DNA of 37,681 nucleotides, from positions 1-37,681 of the forward strand of contig JALUTY010000059.1 of the NCBI GenBank assembly GCA_027021615.1. The letters run 5' to 3'. The stretch is from a bacterium (GTDB lineage: Bacteria > Desulfobacterota > Deferrisomatia > Deferrisomatales > Deferrisomataceae). The translations under genes were made by a program, and so were the position numbers. The notes under the pieces are model-generated. The model was not told the origin of the DNA. It made no database searches and saw only the letters and a list, made by a program, of their open reading frames with translations. Below are positions 14,556 to 22,976 of the stretch, piece after piece; the stretch's first letter is position 1, and each line of letters begins with the position of its first letter.

Positions 14556-16088
14556 ATGAAGAGCACGGAGGAGCACCCGCTTGAGGAGTTCACCCGGCAG
14601 GTGGTCACCAGCCGGACCCCACGCGGCACCCTCAACCGGATCTACCGATTCTTCAAAAAACGGATGCCGGTAGACCTTCTTCCGCTCTCGATCTTTGACG
14701 CCCAGCATGGGACGCTCCACTACAAGGCATTCGTCACGGACGACGGTCTGGTCCAGGCAGACGAGAAGATTAAACTTTCCTCGCAGGCCCGGGAGGCAGC
14801 GCGCCGGTACCTCGCCGCGAAAGTCACCCTCATCCCCGACACGAGCCGCAACCCTCTGTCCCTCGACGTGATCGGTCACATGGCCCTCCCCGCCCGGGCC
14901 TCCACCACTTTCACTCTGGTGCCGCTGGACGACCATCGGTACGGGGCACTGGGGCTGATTGCGTGGGGCGAGTTCAGCCAGACCGAGGCCCACCGCCAGA
15001 TGGTTGAAAGCCTCTACGTCCCCCTGTCCGGGACGATCAGCCAGATCCTGGCGCACCTCGAGATCTCCAACCAGCGCGAGCGCCTCGCCCTTGAAAACAA
15101 GGAGATCCGGAAACGCCTCGCCTACCGCATCATCGGCGCCGACTCCGGCCTCCGCGACGTCATGGAGCAGGTCGACCGCATCGCCTCCCTCAACATCCCC
15201 GTGCTGCTCACCGGCGAGACCGGCGTCGGCAAGGAAGTGGTCGCCAACGCCATCCACAACCGCTCCAACCGCGCCGACGGGCCCCTCGTCTCCATCAACT
15301 GCGGCGCCATCCCCGAAAGCCTCGTCGAGAGCGAGCTCTTCGGGTATGAAAAAGGCGCCTTCACCGGCGCCCACACCCAACACCGCGGCTATTTCGAGCA
15401 GGCCGACGAGGGGACCCTTTTTATGGACGAGATCGGAGAGCTATCCCTGGGCACCCAGGTGAAGCTGCTGCGATTCCTCCAAACCTTGGAACTGCGCCGC
15501 ATCGGCGGCAACCGCACCATCTCCGTCGACGTACGCATCGTCGCCGCCACCAACCGCGACATCCAAGCTCTGGTCCGCGAAAATCGCTTCCGCGAGGACC
15601 TGTGGTACCGCCTGAACGTGTTCCCCATCCACATCCCCCCCCTGCGCGAACGCAAACAGGACATCCCCGAGCTTGCCGACTACTTCGCCCACCGTCAGGC
15701 GGTCGAGATGAACCTGCCTTATGTCCCCTCTTTCGCTCCCGAGGCCATGGACCAACTCCGCGCTTACGACTGGCCCGGAAACATCCGAGAGCTCAAAAAC
15801 GTGATCGAGCGCGCCCTGATCACTTGTCAGGGTGAGCCTTTACGCTTCCCCCATCTGTCCCCCCGCTTGCGCAACGGGGGCTCGCCCGCCCGCTGCTCCT
15901 GCTCCACGCCGGAAGGGTTCCCCACCCTCGATCAAATGATCGCGCGTCATATCCGGGAGGGGTTGAGGCTGGCCCGGGGCCGTATAGAGGGCCGTGGCGG
16001 TGCAGCCGAACTCCTCGGGATTCATCCGTCCACTCTCCGGGCCAAGATGCGCAAGCTCGGCATTCGGATCGAGCGAGTCGCCCGCTGA
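14556..16088 (+). CDS. sigma-54-dependent transcriptional activator (GAF-AAA+-Fis)
   Basis: A 510-residue NtrC-type enhancer-binding protein. The N-terminal GAF-like sensor covers about 5-170, followed by a short coiled linker (171-190). The AAA+ domain is 191-420, with Walker A GETGVGKE (220-227), the sigma-54 contact loop GAFTGA (267-272) and Walker B FMDEIGEL. A C-terminal Fis-type HTH follows (about 470-505, ILGIHPSTLRAKMRKLGI). There is no receiver domain, so it should sense a ligand directly, as XylR/NorR-type activators do. GAGGGA at 14545-14550 favours ATG 14556 over ATG 14526. It is divergent from the sigma-54 promoter at 14399-14414, its likely target. Codon use in the AAA+ part differs from that of the sensor. 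Confidence 0.93.
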   Translation: MKSTEEHPLEEFTRQVVTSRTPRGTLNRIYRFFKKRMPVDLLPLSIFDAQHGTLHYKAFVTDDGLVQADEKIKLSSQAREAARRYLAAKVTLIPDTSRNPLSLDVIGHMALPARASTTFTLVPLDDHRYGALGLIAWGEFSQTEAHRQMVESLYVPLSGTISQILAHLEISNQRERLALENKEIRKRLAYRIIGADSGLRDVMEQVDRIASLNIPVLLTGETGVGKEVVANAIHNRSNRADGPLVSINCGAIPESLVESELFGYEKGAFTGAHTQHRGYFEQADEGTLFMDEIGELSLGTQVKLLRFLQTLELRRIGGNRTISVDVRIVAATNRDIQALVRENRFREDLWYRLNVFPIHIPPLRERKQDIPELADYFAHRQAVEMNLPYVPSFAPEAMDQLRAYDWPGNIRELKNVIERALITCQGEPLRFPHLSPRLRNGGSPARCSCSTPEGFPTLDQMIARHIREGLRLARGRIEGRGGAAELLGIHPSTLRAKMRKLGIRIERVAR

Positions 16089-16105
16089 GTCCGTCCTGCA
16101 GGCGC

Positions 16106-16119
16106 ACGGCCCCGGCCGT
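16106..16119. other. GC-rich hairpin between convergent genes
   Basis: ACGGCCCCGGCCGT is a perfect palindrome in the 30-bp gap between the activator stop and the SnoaL-like stop. It may stop transcription from both sides, but there is no T-tract. Confidence 0.3.
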
Positions 16120-16649
16120 CACTCGATGGACGGGTAGACCTCTTCGGGCCGGTAGTACCCGCTGGTGCGCACCGCGACCGAGCGGAACCTCCAGCCCTCC
16201 GGCCCTTTGCGCAGCACGTAATCGTAGTACCCCGTCTGGACGGGCCGCGGCAGGGGATCGCCGTGGAGCGGCCGCTGCCAGAAGATGATCGCCATCGCGG
16301 AGCAGGACACCTGTGTCGGTGTCTGTTCGGTGACCACGATGTCGAGCATGAAGTGCTTGGTCTCGATCCCGACGGCTTGGAACATCCGGATCCGGTCCGC
16401 GGCGAACGCCGCGATCTTCTCGCGGCCCAGCAGCGAGATGACCGGTTTCTCCGCCTTGTTGATGAACGCCTCCCAACGCCCGTCCGGCTCGAACAACGCG
16501 GCCAGCCCCTCCGCATCCCCTCGGTCGAACCGGTGGCCGTAGGAGGCGATGGCCTCGTTGATGGCCAACCGATCCGCCGCCGGGAGCCCGCCGGCCGCGG
16601 CGACCTGGGAGATCAGGACGGGCACCAGCACCAGCAGCAAACGTCTCAT
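16119..16649 (-). CDS. exported SnoaL/NTF2-like protein
   Basis: A 176-residue protein with a signal peptide (MRRLLLVLVPVLISQVAAAG) and a SnoaL-like domain (about 25-165: RLAINEAIASYGHRFDRGDAEGLAALFEPDGRWEA). It is only distantly related to the protein at 13635-14333. It is probably the last gene of the long minus-strand unit, 49 bp after AOR 1. Start ATG 16649 has GAGG 9 bases upstream. As with other family members, it could be a periplasmic dehydratase, isomerase or ligand-binding protein; nothing in the sequence decides between them. Confidence 0.85.
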   Translation of the reverse strand: MRRLLLVLVPVLISQVAAAGGLPAADRLAINEAIASYGHRFDRGDAEGLAALFEPDGRWEAFINKAEKPVISLLGREKIAAFAADRIRMFQAVGIETKHFMLDIVVTEQTPTQVSCSAMAIIFWQRPLHGDPLPRPVQTGYYDYVLRKGPEGWRFRSVAVRTSGYYRPEEVYPSIE

Positions 16650-16698
16650 GGGTCCACACCTCGCAGATGTCGGGTTGATCGGGATCCGGGATGCCGCT

Positions 16699-18795
16699 TC
16701 AACCAGCGGCGGCGCCCAGCCGGCCCGCCGCCTCCAGCTCGTCCGCCACGTGCCCGAGGCCCAGGGCCTCCAGGGTCGGCCGGGTGGGCCACCCGGTCTC
16801 CGGGTCCCAGCCCTCGAGCCGGTAGTAGCGGGTCTTCCACCGCTCCACCCCGTCCTCGGACAGGCGGCGCCCCATGACACTGCGGTACGCCCACGCGCCG
16901 TCCTCGTCCCGGGTGGGCCAGTGGTAGAACGGGAACCTGAACCTGTCGAAGGGGGTCTCGTACACGTACCGGGCGAACCGGGCCAGGTCCCGGTGCCGGC
17001 CCTGGAGGGTCCAGATCGCGTTCTGCAGGTTGAGGATCTTCCGGCCCCGCTCCAGCCCCTGCTCGAACGTGATCCCCTCGCCGGCCACCGCGTTCCAGAA
17101 CACCTGCTCCCCCGCGTCGGGGGACGCGGTCGCGCCCCGCAGGTCCGGGGTCCGGCTGCTGTACAGGTTGGGCCACCGGAAGTCGCACAGCAGGGCCGAG
17201 TTCTTCCAGAACCGGTTGTAGTGCACCATCCACCGGACGAGCCGGGCCACCGCCTCGGAGTACATGTTGGCGTCGCCGTAGTCCAGCCCGGCGGGGTCCC
17301 CGGTGGTCTTCTCGGCTACCCGGCGGGCCAGGGTGGCCGCGTCGATCCGCGGCTCCCGCCCGTAGGCCAGGGCCATGTTCAGGTCCCAGAAGATGAAGTT
17401 GACGCCGTGGTCGTTGATGTCCCGCTCGGTGACGATCGTCGCGTACCCCCACTCCAGCTCGGCCCTGGAGTCGTACCCGTGCTCGGGCACCCCCCAGTAC
17501 GGGAACGGCAGCAAGCCCTTCTCCCAGTCCTCCCGCCGGCCCCATCCGAGCGCTGCCGGCACCCAGCCGTCTGCCAGGTCCGCGCCGATGTCCCGGCGGG
17601 TGGCCAGGGCCTCGATCAGCTCCCGGGCGAACGGGAGGGACCCCAGGTCCTCCCACGGCAGGTCGGACCGGATCGGCCCGTCCCGTCCCATCAGCCCCCG
17701 CCGGTGCAGGGACTCCAGCCAGTGGAGCGCCCGGGACAGGCCGTAGGAGTTCACCCCGTACCGGTTGAGCCAGTCGCCGGCCCGGAGCACGATCTCCGCG
17801 ACCTTGTCCTTATCCCCTCCGGCGTGGCGGGCGGCGAACGGCACGTACCACGCGGACGTGTTGCAGGTGACCTCGTTGCCGTACCCCACGGCGTACCGGG
17901 CCTTGCACCCGTTGATGCAACCGTGGCACGCACTCGTCCGGCGCTCGTCGGTGGGGTGCTTCACGAACACCACCGGCTCGGGCGCGCGGTCGAGGTTGCC
18001 CCAGGCGTGGAGGTCCGGGTCCTCGGCGTCGGCCGCGTACCGCTCCTTGGCGACGAACCGGGCCTGCAGCAGGGCCGCCGGGTCGGCCACCGGCACGGCC
18101 CCCGTTCCCACCACGCTGACCGCCTTGAGGTTCTTGGCCCCCCACACCGCGCCGAAGCCCCCCTGGCCGGCCGCGTTGCCCGCCCCGTGCACCAGGCACG
18201 CGTCGGCCACCCGGTTCTCCCCGGCCGGGCCGATCGCCAGCACCGCCGGCGGTTGGGTGGTCAGGCCCACCCGCTGCCCCTCCGGCACGGCCCGCCAGCC
18301 GTCGGTCGCCTCCTCTTCCGCGGCCACCCGCTCCTGGATCCGTTGCTGGGTGTCCCACGCGTCCCGCCCCCAGAGCCACGCCGCTTCGCGAAGAGCCACC
18401 CGGTCGTTCCGGATGTCCAGCCACACCGGAGAGGCGGCCCGGCCGGTGAGCACGATCCCGTCCCAGCCGGCCTGCTTGAGCATGGCCGCGAAGTGCCCGC
18501 CGAAGTTCGAGCGGGTGAACCAGGAGATCGGGTAGAACCCCACCCCGACCCCGCTCACCTCGCACCGCCCCCCGGCCGAGGGCACGTTGGTCCCGGAGAA
18601 CGGCGAGGCCATCACGCAGCACACGTTCTCCGGCCGGCGACCGTCCCGGATCGTCTTGTCCCGGCATAGGTCCCAGAACAGGGCCGTGCCCATGCCGTAG
18701 CCGCCCCCGTACTCCCGGTACCTCATGGTGGGGATGCGTTCGAAGCGTCGGGCGCTCAGATCCACGTGCAGGATCTTTCCGGCAAAGCCGCTCAT
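16699..18795 (-). CDS. aldehyde:ferredoxin oxidoreductase-like W/Mo-pterin enzyme (AOR 1)
   Basis: A 698-residue AOR-family protein: N-terminal domain (residues 1-210, SGFAGKILHVDL, AGGRCEVSG) and C-terminal domains. The [4Fe-4S] ligands are C290-x2-C293-x3-C297, matching the spacing of the archaeal enzyme, with the distal C537. Around C537 the usual DxxGLC pterin motif is NSALLC, and the first motif reads RYGVNS, so this is a divergent subfamily. It should hold a bis-pterin tungsten (or molybdenum) centre; substrate unknown (aldehyde/carboxylate couple or a BamB-like reduction). It has no signal peptide. It is about three quarters identical to AOR 2 over the first 100 residues by eye, and the 117-residue gene lies between them. 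Confidence 0.93.
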   Translation of the reverse strand: MSGFAGKILHVDLSARRFERIPTMRYREYGGGYGMGTALFWDLCRDKTIRDGRRPENVCCVMASPFSGTNVPSAGGRCEVSGVGVGFYPISWFTRSNFGGHFAAMLKQAGWDGIVLTGRAASPVWLDIRNDRVALREAAWLWGRDAWDTQQRIQERVAAEEEATDGWRAVPEGQRVGLTTQPPAVLAIGPAGENRVADACLVHGAGNAAGQGGFGAVWGAKNLKAVSVVGTGAVPVADPAALLQARFVAKERYAADAEDPDLHAWGNLDRAPEPVVFVKHPTDERRTSACHGCINGCKARYAVGYGNEVTCNTSAWYVPFAARHAGGDKDKVAEIVLRAGDWLNRYGVNSYGLSRALHWLESLHRRGLMGRDGPIRSDLPWEDLGSLPFARELIEALATRRDIGADLADGWVPAALGWGRREDWEKGLLPFPYWGVPEHGYDSRAELEWGYATIVTERDINDHGVNFIFWDLNMALAYGREPRIDAATLARRVAEKTTGDPAGLDYGDANMYSEAVARLVRWMVHYNRFWKNSALLCDFRWPNLYSSRTPDLRGATASPDAGEQVFWNAVAGEGITFEQGLERGRKILNLQNAIWTLQGRHRDLARFARYVYETPFDRFRFPFYHWPTRDEDGAWAYRSVMGRRLSEDGVERWKTRYYRLEGWDPETGWPTRPTLEALGLGHVADELEAAGRLGAAAG

Positions 18796-18819
18796 CGTTC
18801 CGCCATCCCGGGCGCCCGT

Positions 18820-19173
18820 TCACACCGCGCCGGCGCAGGAGCGGGCCTGGGCGAGCCGTTCCGAGATCAGGGCGTGCGCCGCGCGGCATCCGTCCACGTA
18901 GCAGCCTTCCCGCACGGCCTCGCGGATCCGGCCGGCGAGCTCGGTGTCGCCGAGCACGCCTCCGATCCACTCCACCAGTGTGTCGAAGTGCACCGCCGGA
19001 AGGCACCGGGCATCCGGCTCCAGAAGGGAACAGAGCTCCGGAAGGCTCGCCACCGGCGTTTCCACCACCCCGCGCGGGGGCACGAGCAGCCCGGCCCGCA
19101 GACGGTCTTCGTAACGAACGCCGAGCAGCAGCCGTTTCGCCAGCTCCGGTTCGGGGGCCGCAAGCGTTCTCAT
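18820..19173 (-). CDS. 117-residue protein between the two AOR genes, unknown
   Basis: ATG 19173 begins 2 bp after the AOR 2 stop, with GGGAGGAGG inside the AOR 2 tail as ribosome-binding site, so it is tightly coupled to AOR 2. It is predicted helical, without membrane segments or signal peptide. Four cysteines are present; two of them occur in REGCYVDGCRAAH, and one in the C-terminal RSCAGAV. I do not recognise the family. It is too short for a ferredoxin and lacks cluster motifs. Its place between two AOR paralogues suggests a small subunit, assembly factor or cofactor-insertion chaperone; this is inference only. Confidence 0.75.
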   Translation of the reverse strand: MRTLAAPEPELAKRLLLGVRYEDRLRAGLLVPPRGVVETPVASLPELCSLLEPDARCLPAVHFDTLVEWIGGVLGDTELAGRIREAVREGCYVDGCRAAHALISERLAQARSCAGAV

Positions 19174-19175
19174 GG

Positions 19176-21290
19176 TCAAGCCTCCTCCCGGCCGAGTCGG
19201 CCGGCACGCTCGAGCTCGTCCGCCACGTGGGCCAGGCCGAGGGACTCCAGCGTGGAGCGCGTCGGCCAGCCCGTCCGCGGGTCCCAGCCCTCGAGCCGGT
19301 AGAAGTGCGTCTTCCAGCGCTCCACCCCCTCCTCGGAAAGCCGGCGGTTCAACACGCTGCGGTAGGCCCACGCTCCGTTCTCGTCGCGGGTGGGCCAGTT
19401 GTAGAAGGGGAAGTACACCTCGAACCGGTCGTAGGGCTTCTCGTAGATGAACCGGGCGAACCTCACCATGTCCCGGTGCCGACCTTGGAGGGTCCAGATC
19501 GCCTGGTTCAGGTTGAGGATCGCGCGGCCCCGCTCGAGCCCCTCCTCGAACGTGATGTCCTCGCCGGTCACCGCGTTCCAGAACACCTGCTCGCCCGCGT
19601 CGGGGGAGGCGGTGGCCCCCTCCAGGGTGTCCACCTGGGTGTCGTACAAGCTGGGCCAGCGCAGGTCGCAGAAAAGGGCCGAGTTCTTCCAGAACCGGTT
19701 GTAGTGCAGGATCCACCGGACCAGCCGGGCCACCGACTCCGAGTACATGTTGGCATCCCCGTAGTCCAGGCCCGAAGGGTCCCCCTCCAGGTAGTGCGCC
19801 ATCTTCTCCCCTACGAGCCGGGCCATGGTGGCGGCGTCGATCCGCGGCGTGCGGCCGTAGGCCAGCGCGATGTTGACATCCCAGAAGATGATGTTCACGG
19901 CGTGGTCGTTGATGTCCCGCTCGGTGACGAGGGTGGCGTACCCCCACTCCAGCTCGGCCCGCGGGTCATAGGCGTGTTCCCCGTACCCCCAGTACGGGAA
20001 CGGCAGGCGCCCCTGGTGCCAGTCGTCCTCCCGGCCCCAGCGGATCGCGGCCTGCACCCACCCGTCCGCCAGATCGGCGCCGATGTCCTGGCGGGTGGCC
20101 AGCGCATGGATGAACCGGCGGGCGAATTCCAGGGTGCCCAGCTCCTCCCACGGCAGCTCGGAGTGGATCCGACGACCAGGTCCCAGGACGCCCCGGTGGT
20201 ACAGATACTCCAACCACTCCAGCCCCCGCTGCAGGGTGTACGAGTTGGCCCCGTACTGCTGGATGACGTCCGCCGATCGGAGCACGATCTCCGAGACCAT
20301 CATCTTGTCGCCTTTGGCCACCTTCGCAGCGAACGGCGCGTACCAGTTCGAGGTCTGGCACAGGCTCTCGTTGCCGTACCCCACCGAGTAGCGAGCCTTG
20401 CAGCCGCTGACGCACCCGAAGCACGCGCTCGTCCGGCGCTCGTCGGTCGGCGGCGCCACGAACGGCCGGGAGTTGGGCACCCGGTTCAGCGTCCCCCAGG
20501 TCCCCAGGTCCGGGTCGTCCGGGTCGGCGGCGTACTTTTCCTTGGCGGTGAACCGGGCCCGCAGCAGGGCCGCCGGGTCGGCCACGTCCACGGTGCCGGT
20601 GCCCACCACGCTGATCGCCTTGAGGTTCTTCGAGCCCCAGACCGCGCCGAAACCGCCCTGACCCGCACCGTTTCCCGCACCGTGCACCAGGCAGCCGTGG
20701 GCGGTCTGGTTCTCCCCTGCCGGGCCGATGGCCAGCACCGAAGGGGGCTGGGTCGTCAGGGCGGCCCGCTCGGCCTCCGGTACGGCCCACCATCCGTCGA
20801 ACGCGTCGGCCCCCGAGAGCACCCGCTCCCGGATCCTCTGCTGCGTGGTCCAGGTGTCCTTCCCCCACAGGTCCCGCGCGTCCCGGAGCGCCACGTGATC
20901 GTTGCGAACGTCGAGCCACACGGGCGAGTCCGCCCGACCGGTCAACACGATCCCGTCCCAGCCCGCCTGCTTCAACATCGACGAGAAGTGCCCTCCGAAG
21001 TTCGTCCGGGTGAACCAACCGACCGGGTACGGCCCCACGCCCGCACCGGTCACCTCGCACCGCCCCCCCGCCGACGGCACGTTGGTGCCGCAGAGGGGTG
21101 ACGCCATGATCGAGCACACGTTCTCGGGCCGGCGCCCGTCCTGGATCGTCTTGTCCGGACACAGGTCCCAGAACAGGGCTGCGCCCATGCCGTGGCCGCC
21201 GCCGAACCGGCGGTAGCGCTCGGTGTCGATCCGCTCGAGCGTCCGGGACGTCAGGTCCACCCGCAGGATCTTTCCCGCAAAGCCGCTCAT
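19176..21290 (-). CDS. aldehyde:ferredoxin oxidoreductase-like W/Mo-pterin enzyme (AOR 2)
   Basis: A 704-residue paralogue of AOR 1, with collinear numbering for the first 300 residues. Cluster ligands are C290-x2-C293-x3-C297, with a distal cysteine in KNSALFCDLRWP, again lacking the usual Asp and Gly of DxxGLC. The N-terminal pterin-binding half is strongly conserved between the two (GTNVPSAGGRCEV, VHGAGN-AGQGGFGAVWG). It has no export signal. It begins 16 bp after the cytochrome b-FeS gene, CGGAG being the ribosome-binding site. The order membrane partner, AOR 2, small protein, AOR 1 suggests one membrane-bound complex or two enzymes sharing one partner. Confidence 0.93.
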   Translation of the reverse strand: MSGFAGKILRVDLTSRTLERIDTERYRRFGGGHGMGAALFWDLCPDKTIQDGRRPENVCSIMASPLCGTNVPSAGGRCEVTGAGVGPYPVGWFTRTNFGGHFSSMLKQAGWDGIVLTGRADSPVWLDVRNDHVALRDARDLWGKDTWTTQQRIRERVLSGADAFDGWWAVPEAERAALTTQPPSVLAIGPAGENQTAHGCLVHGAGNGAGQGGFGAVWGSKNLKAISVVGTGTVDVADPAALLRARFTAKEKYAADPDDPDLGTWGTLNRVPNSRPFVAPPTDERRTSACFGCVSGCKARYSVGYGNESLCQTSNWYAPFAAKVAKGDKMMVSEIVLRSADVIQQYGANSYTLQRGLEWLEYLYHRGVLGPGRRIHSELPWEELGTLEFARRFIHALATRQDIGADLADGWVQAAIRWGREDDWHQGRLPFPYWGYGEHAYDPRAELEWGYATLVTERDINDHAVNIIFWDVNIALAYGRTPRIDAATMARLVGEKMAHYLEGDPSGLDYGDANMYSESVARLVRWILHYNRFWKNSALFCDLRWPSLYDTQVDTLEGATASPDAGEQVFWNAVTGEDITFEEGLERGRAILNLNQAIWTLQGRHRDMVRFARFIYEKPYDRFEVYFPFYNWPTRDENGAWAYRSVLNRRLSEEGVERWKTHFYRLEGWDPRTGWPTRSTLESLGLAHVADELERAGRLGREEA

Positions 21291-21306
21291 GCTCCGATCC
21301 GCGCTC

Positions 21307-22857
21307 TCAGGGTTTCGTGGTCATCCCCATCCGGGCCCAGCCCTCGCCCCGGAGGTTCACCCGATACGAGTCCAGCCGGTCCTGGTCGGGCATCTCGCGC
21401 ACGAACGCGATCGCGTTCACCGGACACGCCCGCACGCACGCCTGGACCCCGCCCGGGCCCCCCTCCGCCTCCATGAACGGGGTGTCCGCACACAGGTCGC
21501 ACTTCTGGGCCTTCCGGGCGGCCGTGTCCCACTGGATCCGCTTGGGGCTGTACGGGCACGCCTCCAGACACTGCATGCACCCGATGCAGCGGTCCGGATC
21601 CACCCGCCGGACCCCGCCGTGGGCCGGGTCGGCCCGGTTGGCGGACACGGGGCACGCCTTGACGCACGCGGCGTCCTGGCACTGGCGGCACACGAACACG
21701 GCCACGTCGTCCGGCCACCGGGCGAACGGGTCCTGCCGGATCTGGATCCGCGCCAGGGACAGGGACGCCCCGCCCGTGTGGGCCACGGCGCACGACGCCA
21801 TGCACGTGTTGCAGCCCATGCACTTCTTGGGGTCCACCACCAGGAACCCCTCGGCGTTGGGGATCGCGATCCGGCCCCCCGGCCAGAGCAGCATCCCCCC
21901 GGCCGACAGGGCCACGCCCGTGGCCCCGAGGGCCTGGACGAACCGCCGGCGCGAGGGGTCTGCCGGATCTGCATGCGGCCCCCGGGTGCCCTTCCGTGCG
22001 GCGAGTTCCCGGAACCACGCGCCGTGGTGCGCCCGCGCGTAGGCCGCGGGCAGGTATCCGGTGAGCATGGACCGGAGCAGCGGCCAGGACCACGGCACCA
22101 GGGCACCGAGCACCACGTGCATCACAACGAGCACCAGCATCAAAACGGTGCCCGCGTCGTGCAGCCAGTGCATGAGGGAGATCAGGGGAGCGGGGAGGTC
22201 CGCGATGCGGGCAAAGACCTTGAAGAACCCGGAGACCACGAGAACACCGGTGACCGCCACGATCGGCACGAACGCCAGACGCTCCGAGGCCTGGTACTTT
22301 CCGGCTTCCACCGTCCTGCGGGTCAAGCGCAGCAGGTGGGCGTAGTGGACCGCCGCCCCCCGAAGGTCCTCGCCGATCCGCCCGGGCAGGTGCTCCCGCA
22401 GCCGCGCCGGCGAGCGCACCGTGTTGCCGACCCAGAAGAAGACCCCGAACAGGAAGAACAAAGCGGCCACGAAGTGCAGGTTCAGCAGGAACGCGGTCTC
22501 GGACGCGGTCACCACCTGCCGGGGCAGGCGGAACAGCCCCAGGGCGAACCCGGTGTACAGGAGTGCCACGCACGACAGCCCCACGGTCCAATGGGCCAGC
22601 ATGGCGCCGGCGTCGTGCCGGAGCACCCGGTCCCCCTCCAGCCTCGGGTCGACCCGTTTGCAGAACGCGCTGGCCCAGAGCCCGACGAACGAGGCGAGCC
22701 CCAGGCCCCACGGGGCCGCGTCGAAGAACAGCCGGGTGGTCCGGCTCCCCAGGTCCCCCACGGGAACGTACACTGCGGCCCGCACGGCCGCCCAGAGCCC
22801 CAGAGCCGCCAGGACGGCCCCGACCCCCCATCCCAGCACCTTGCCTCGCCTGGACAT
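21307..22857 (-). CDS. cytochrome b / four-[4Fe-4S] ferredoxin fusion, AOR membrane partner
   Basis: A 516-residue fusion. The N-terminal half (1-260) resembles the formate dehydrogenase gamma/cytochrome b561 type, with about five to six membrane segments and candidate haem ligands H81, H89, H128, H230, H233 and H247. The C-terminal half (335-490) is an FdhB/DmsB-like ferredoxin with four cluster motifs (CMGCNTCMASC, CRQCQDAACVKAC, CIGCMQCLEAC, CDLC...CVRAC). Between them lies a twin-arginine-like motif, S302-RRRF-V, followed by a hydrophobic stretch (308-325). It should pass electrons between the AORs and the quinone pool. Domain sidedness is unclear: the internal Tat-like signal argues for a periplasmic ferredoxin domain, yet the AORs have no signal. 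AAGGGG precedes ATG 22857. Confidence 0.9.
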   Translation of the reverse strand: MSRRGKVLGWGVGAVLAALGLWAAVRAAVYVPVGDLGSRTTRLFFDAAPWGLGLASFVGLWASAFCKRVDPRLEGDRVLRHDAGAMLAHWTVGLSCVALLYTGFALGLFRLPRQVVTASETAFLLNLHFVAALFFLFGVFFWVGNTVRSPARLREHLPGRIGEDLRGAAVHYAHLLRLTRRTVEAGKYQASERLAFVPIVAVTGVLVVSGFFKVFARIADLPAPLISLMHWLHDAGTVLMLVLVVMHVVLGALVPWSWPLLRSMLTGYLPAAYARAHHGAWFRELAARKGTRGPHADPADPSRRRFVQALGATGVALSAGGMLLWPGGRIAIPNAEGFLVVDPKKCMGCNTCMASCAVAHTGGASLSLARIQIRQDPFARWPDDVAVFVCRQCQDAACVKACPVSANRADPAHGGVRRVDPDRCIGCMQCLEACPYSPKRIQWDTAARKAQKCDLCADTPFMEAEGGPGGVQACVRACPVNAIAFVREMPDQDRLDSYRVNLRGEGWARMGMTTKP

Positions 22858-22976
22858 GCGTCAACCCCTTCGAGAGGGCGGTCCCTGGAAGCACCCGCTC
22901 ACAAGCGCGCGGCCTCCGTTCGCCGTTGGCGGGAGGGGGCTCGGCTGGCGAGAGTCGACTCGCCGCCGCCCCCGGC

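Noticed and set aside
22947-22964. GGCGAG/CTCGCC hairpin between the crotonase and cytochrome b-FeS genes as a terminator
   Set aside because: Six-bp stem, no T-tract on the minus strand; weak compared with the hairpin at 27556-27582.
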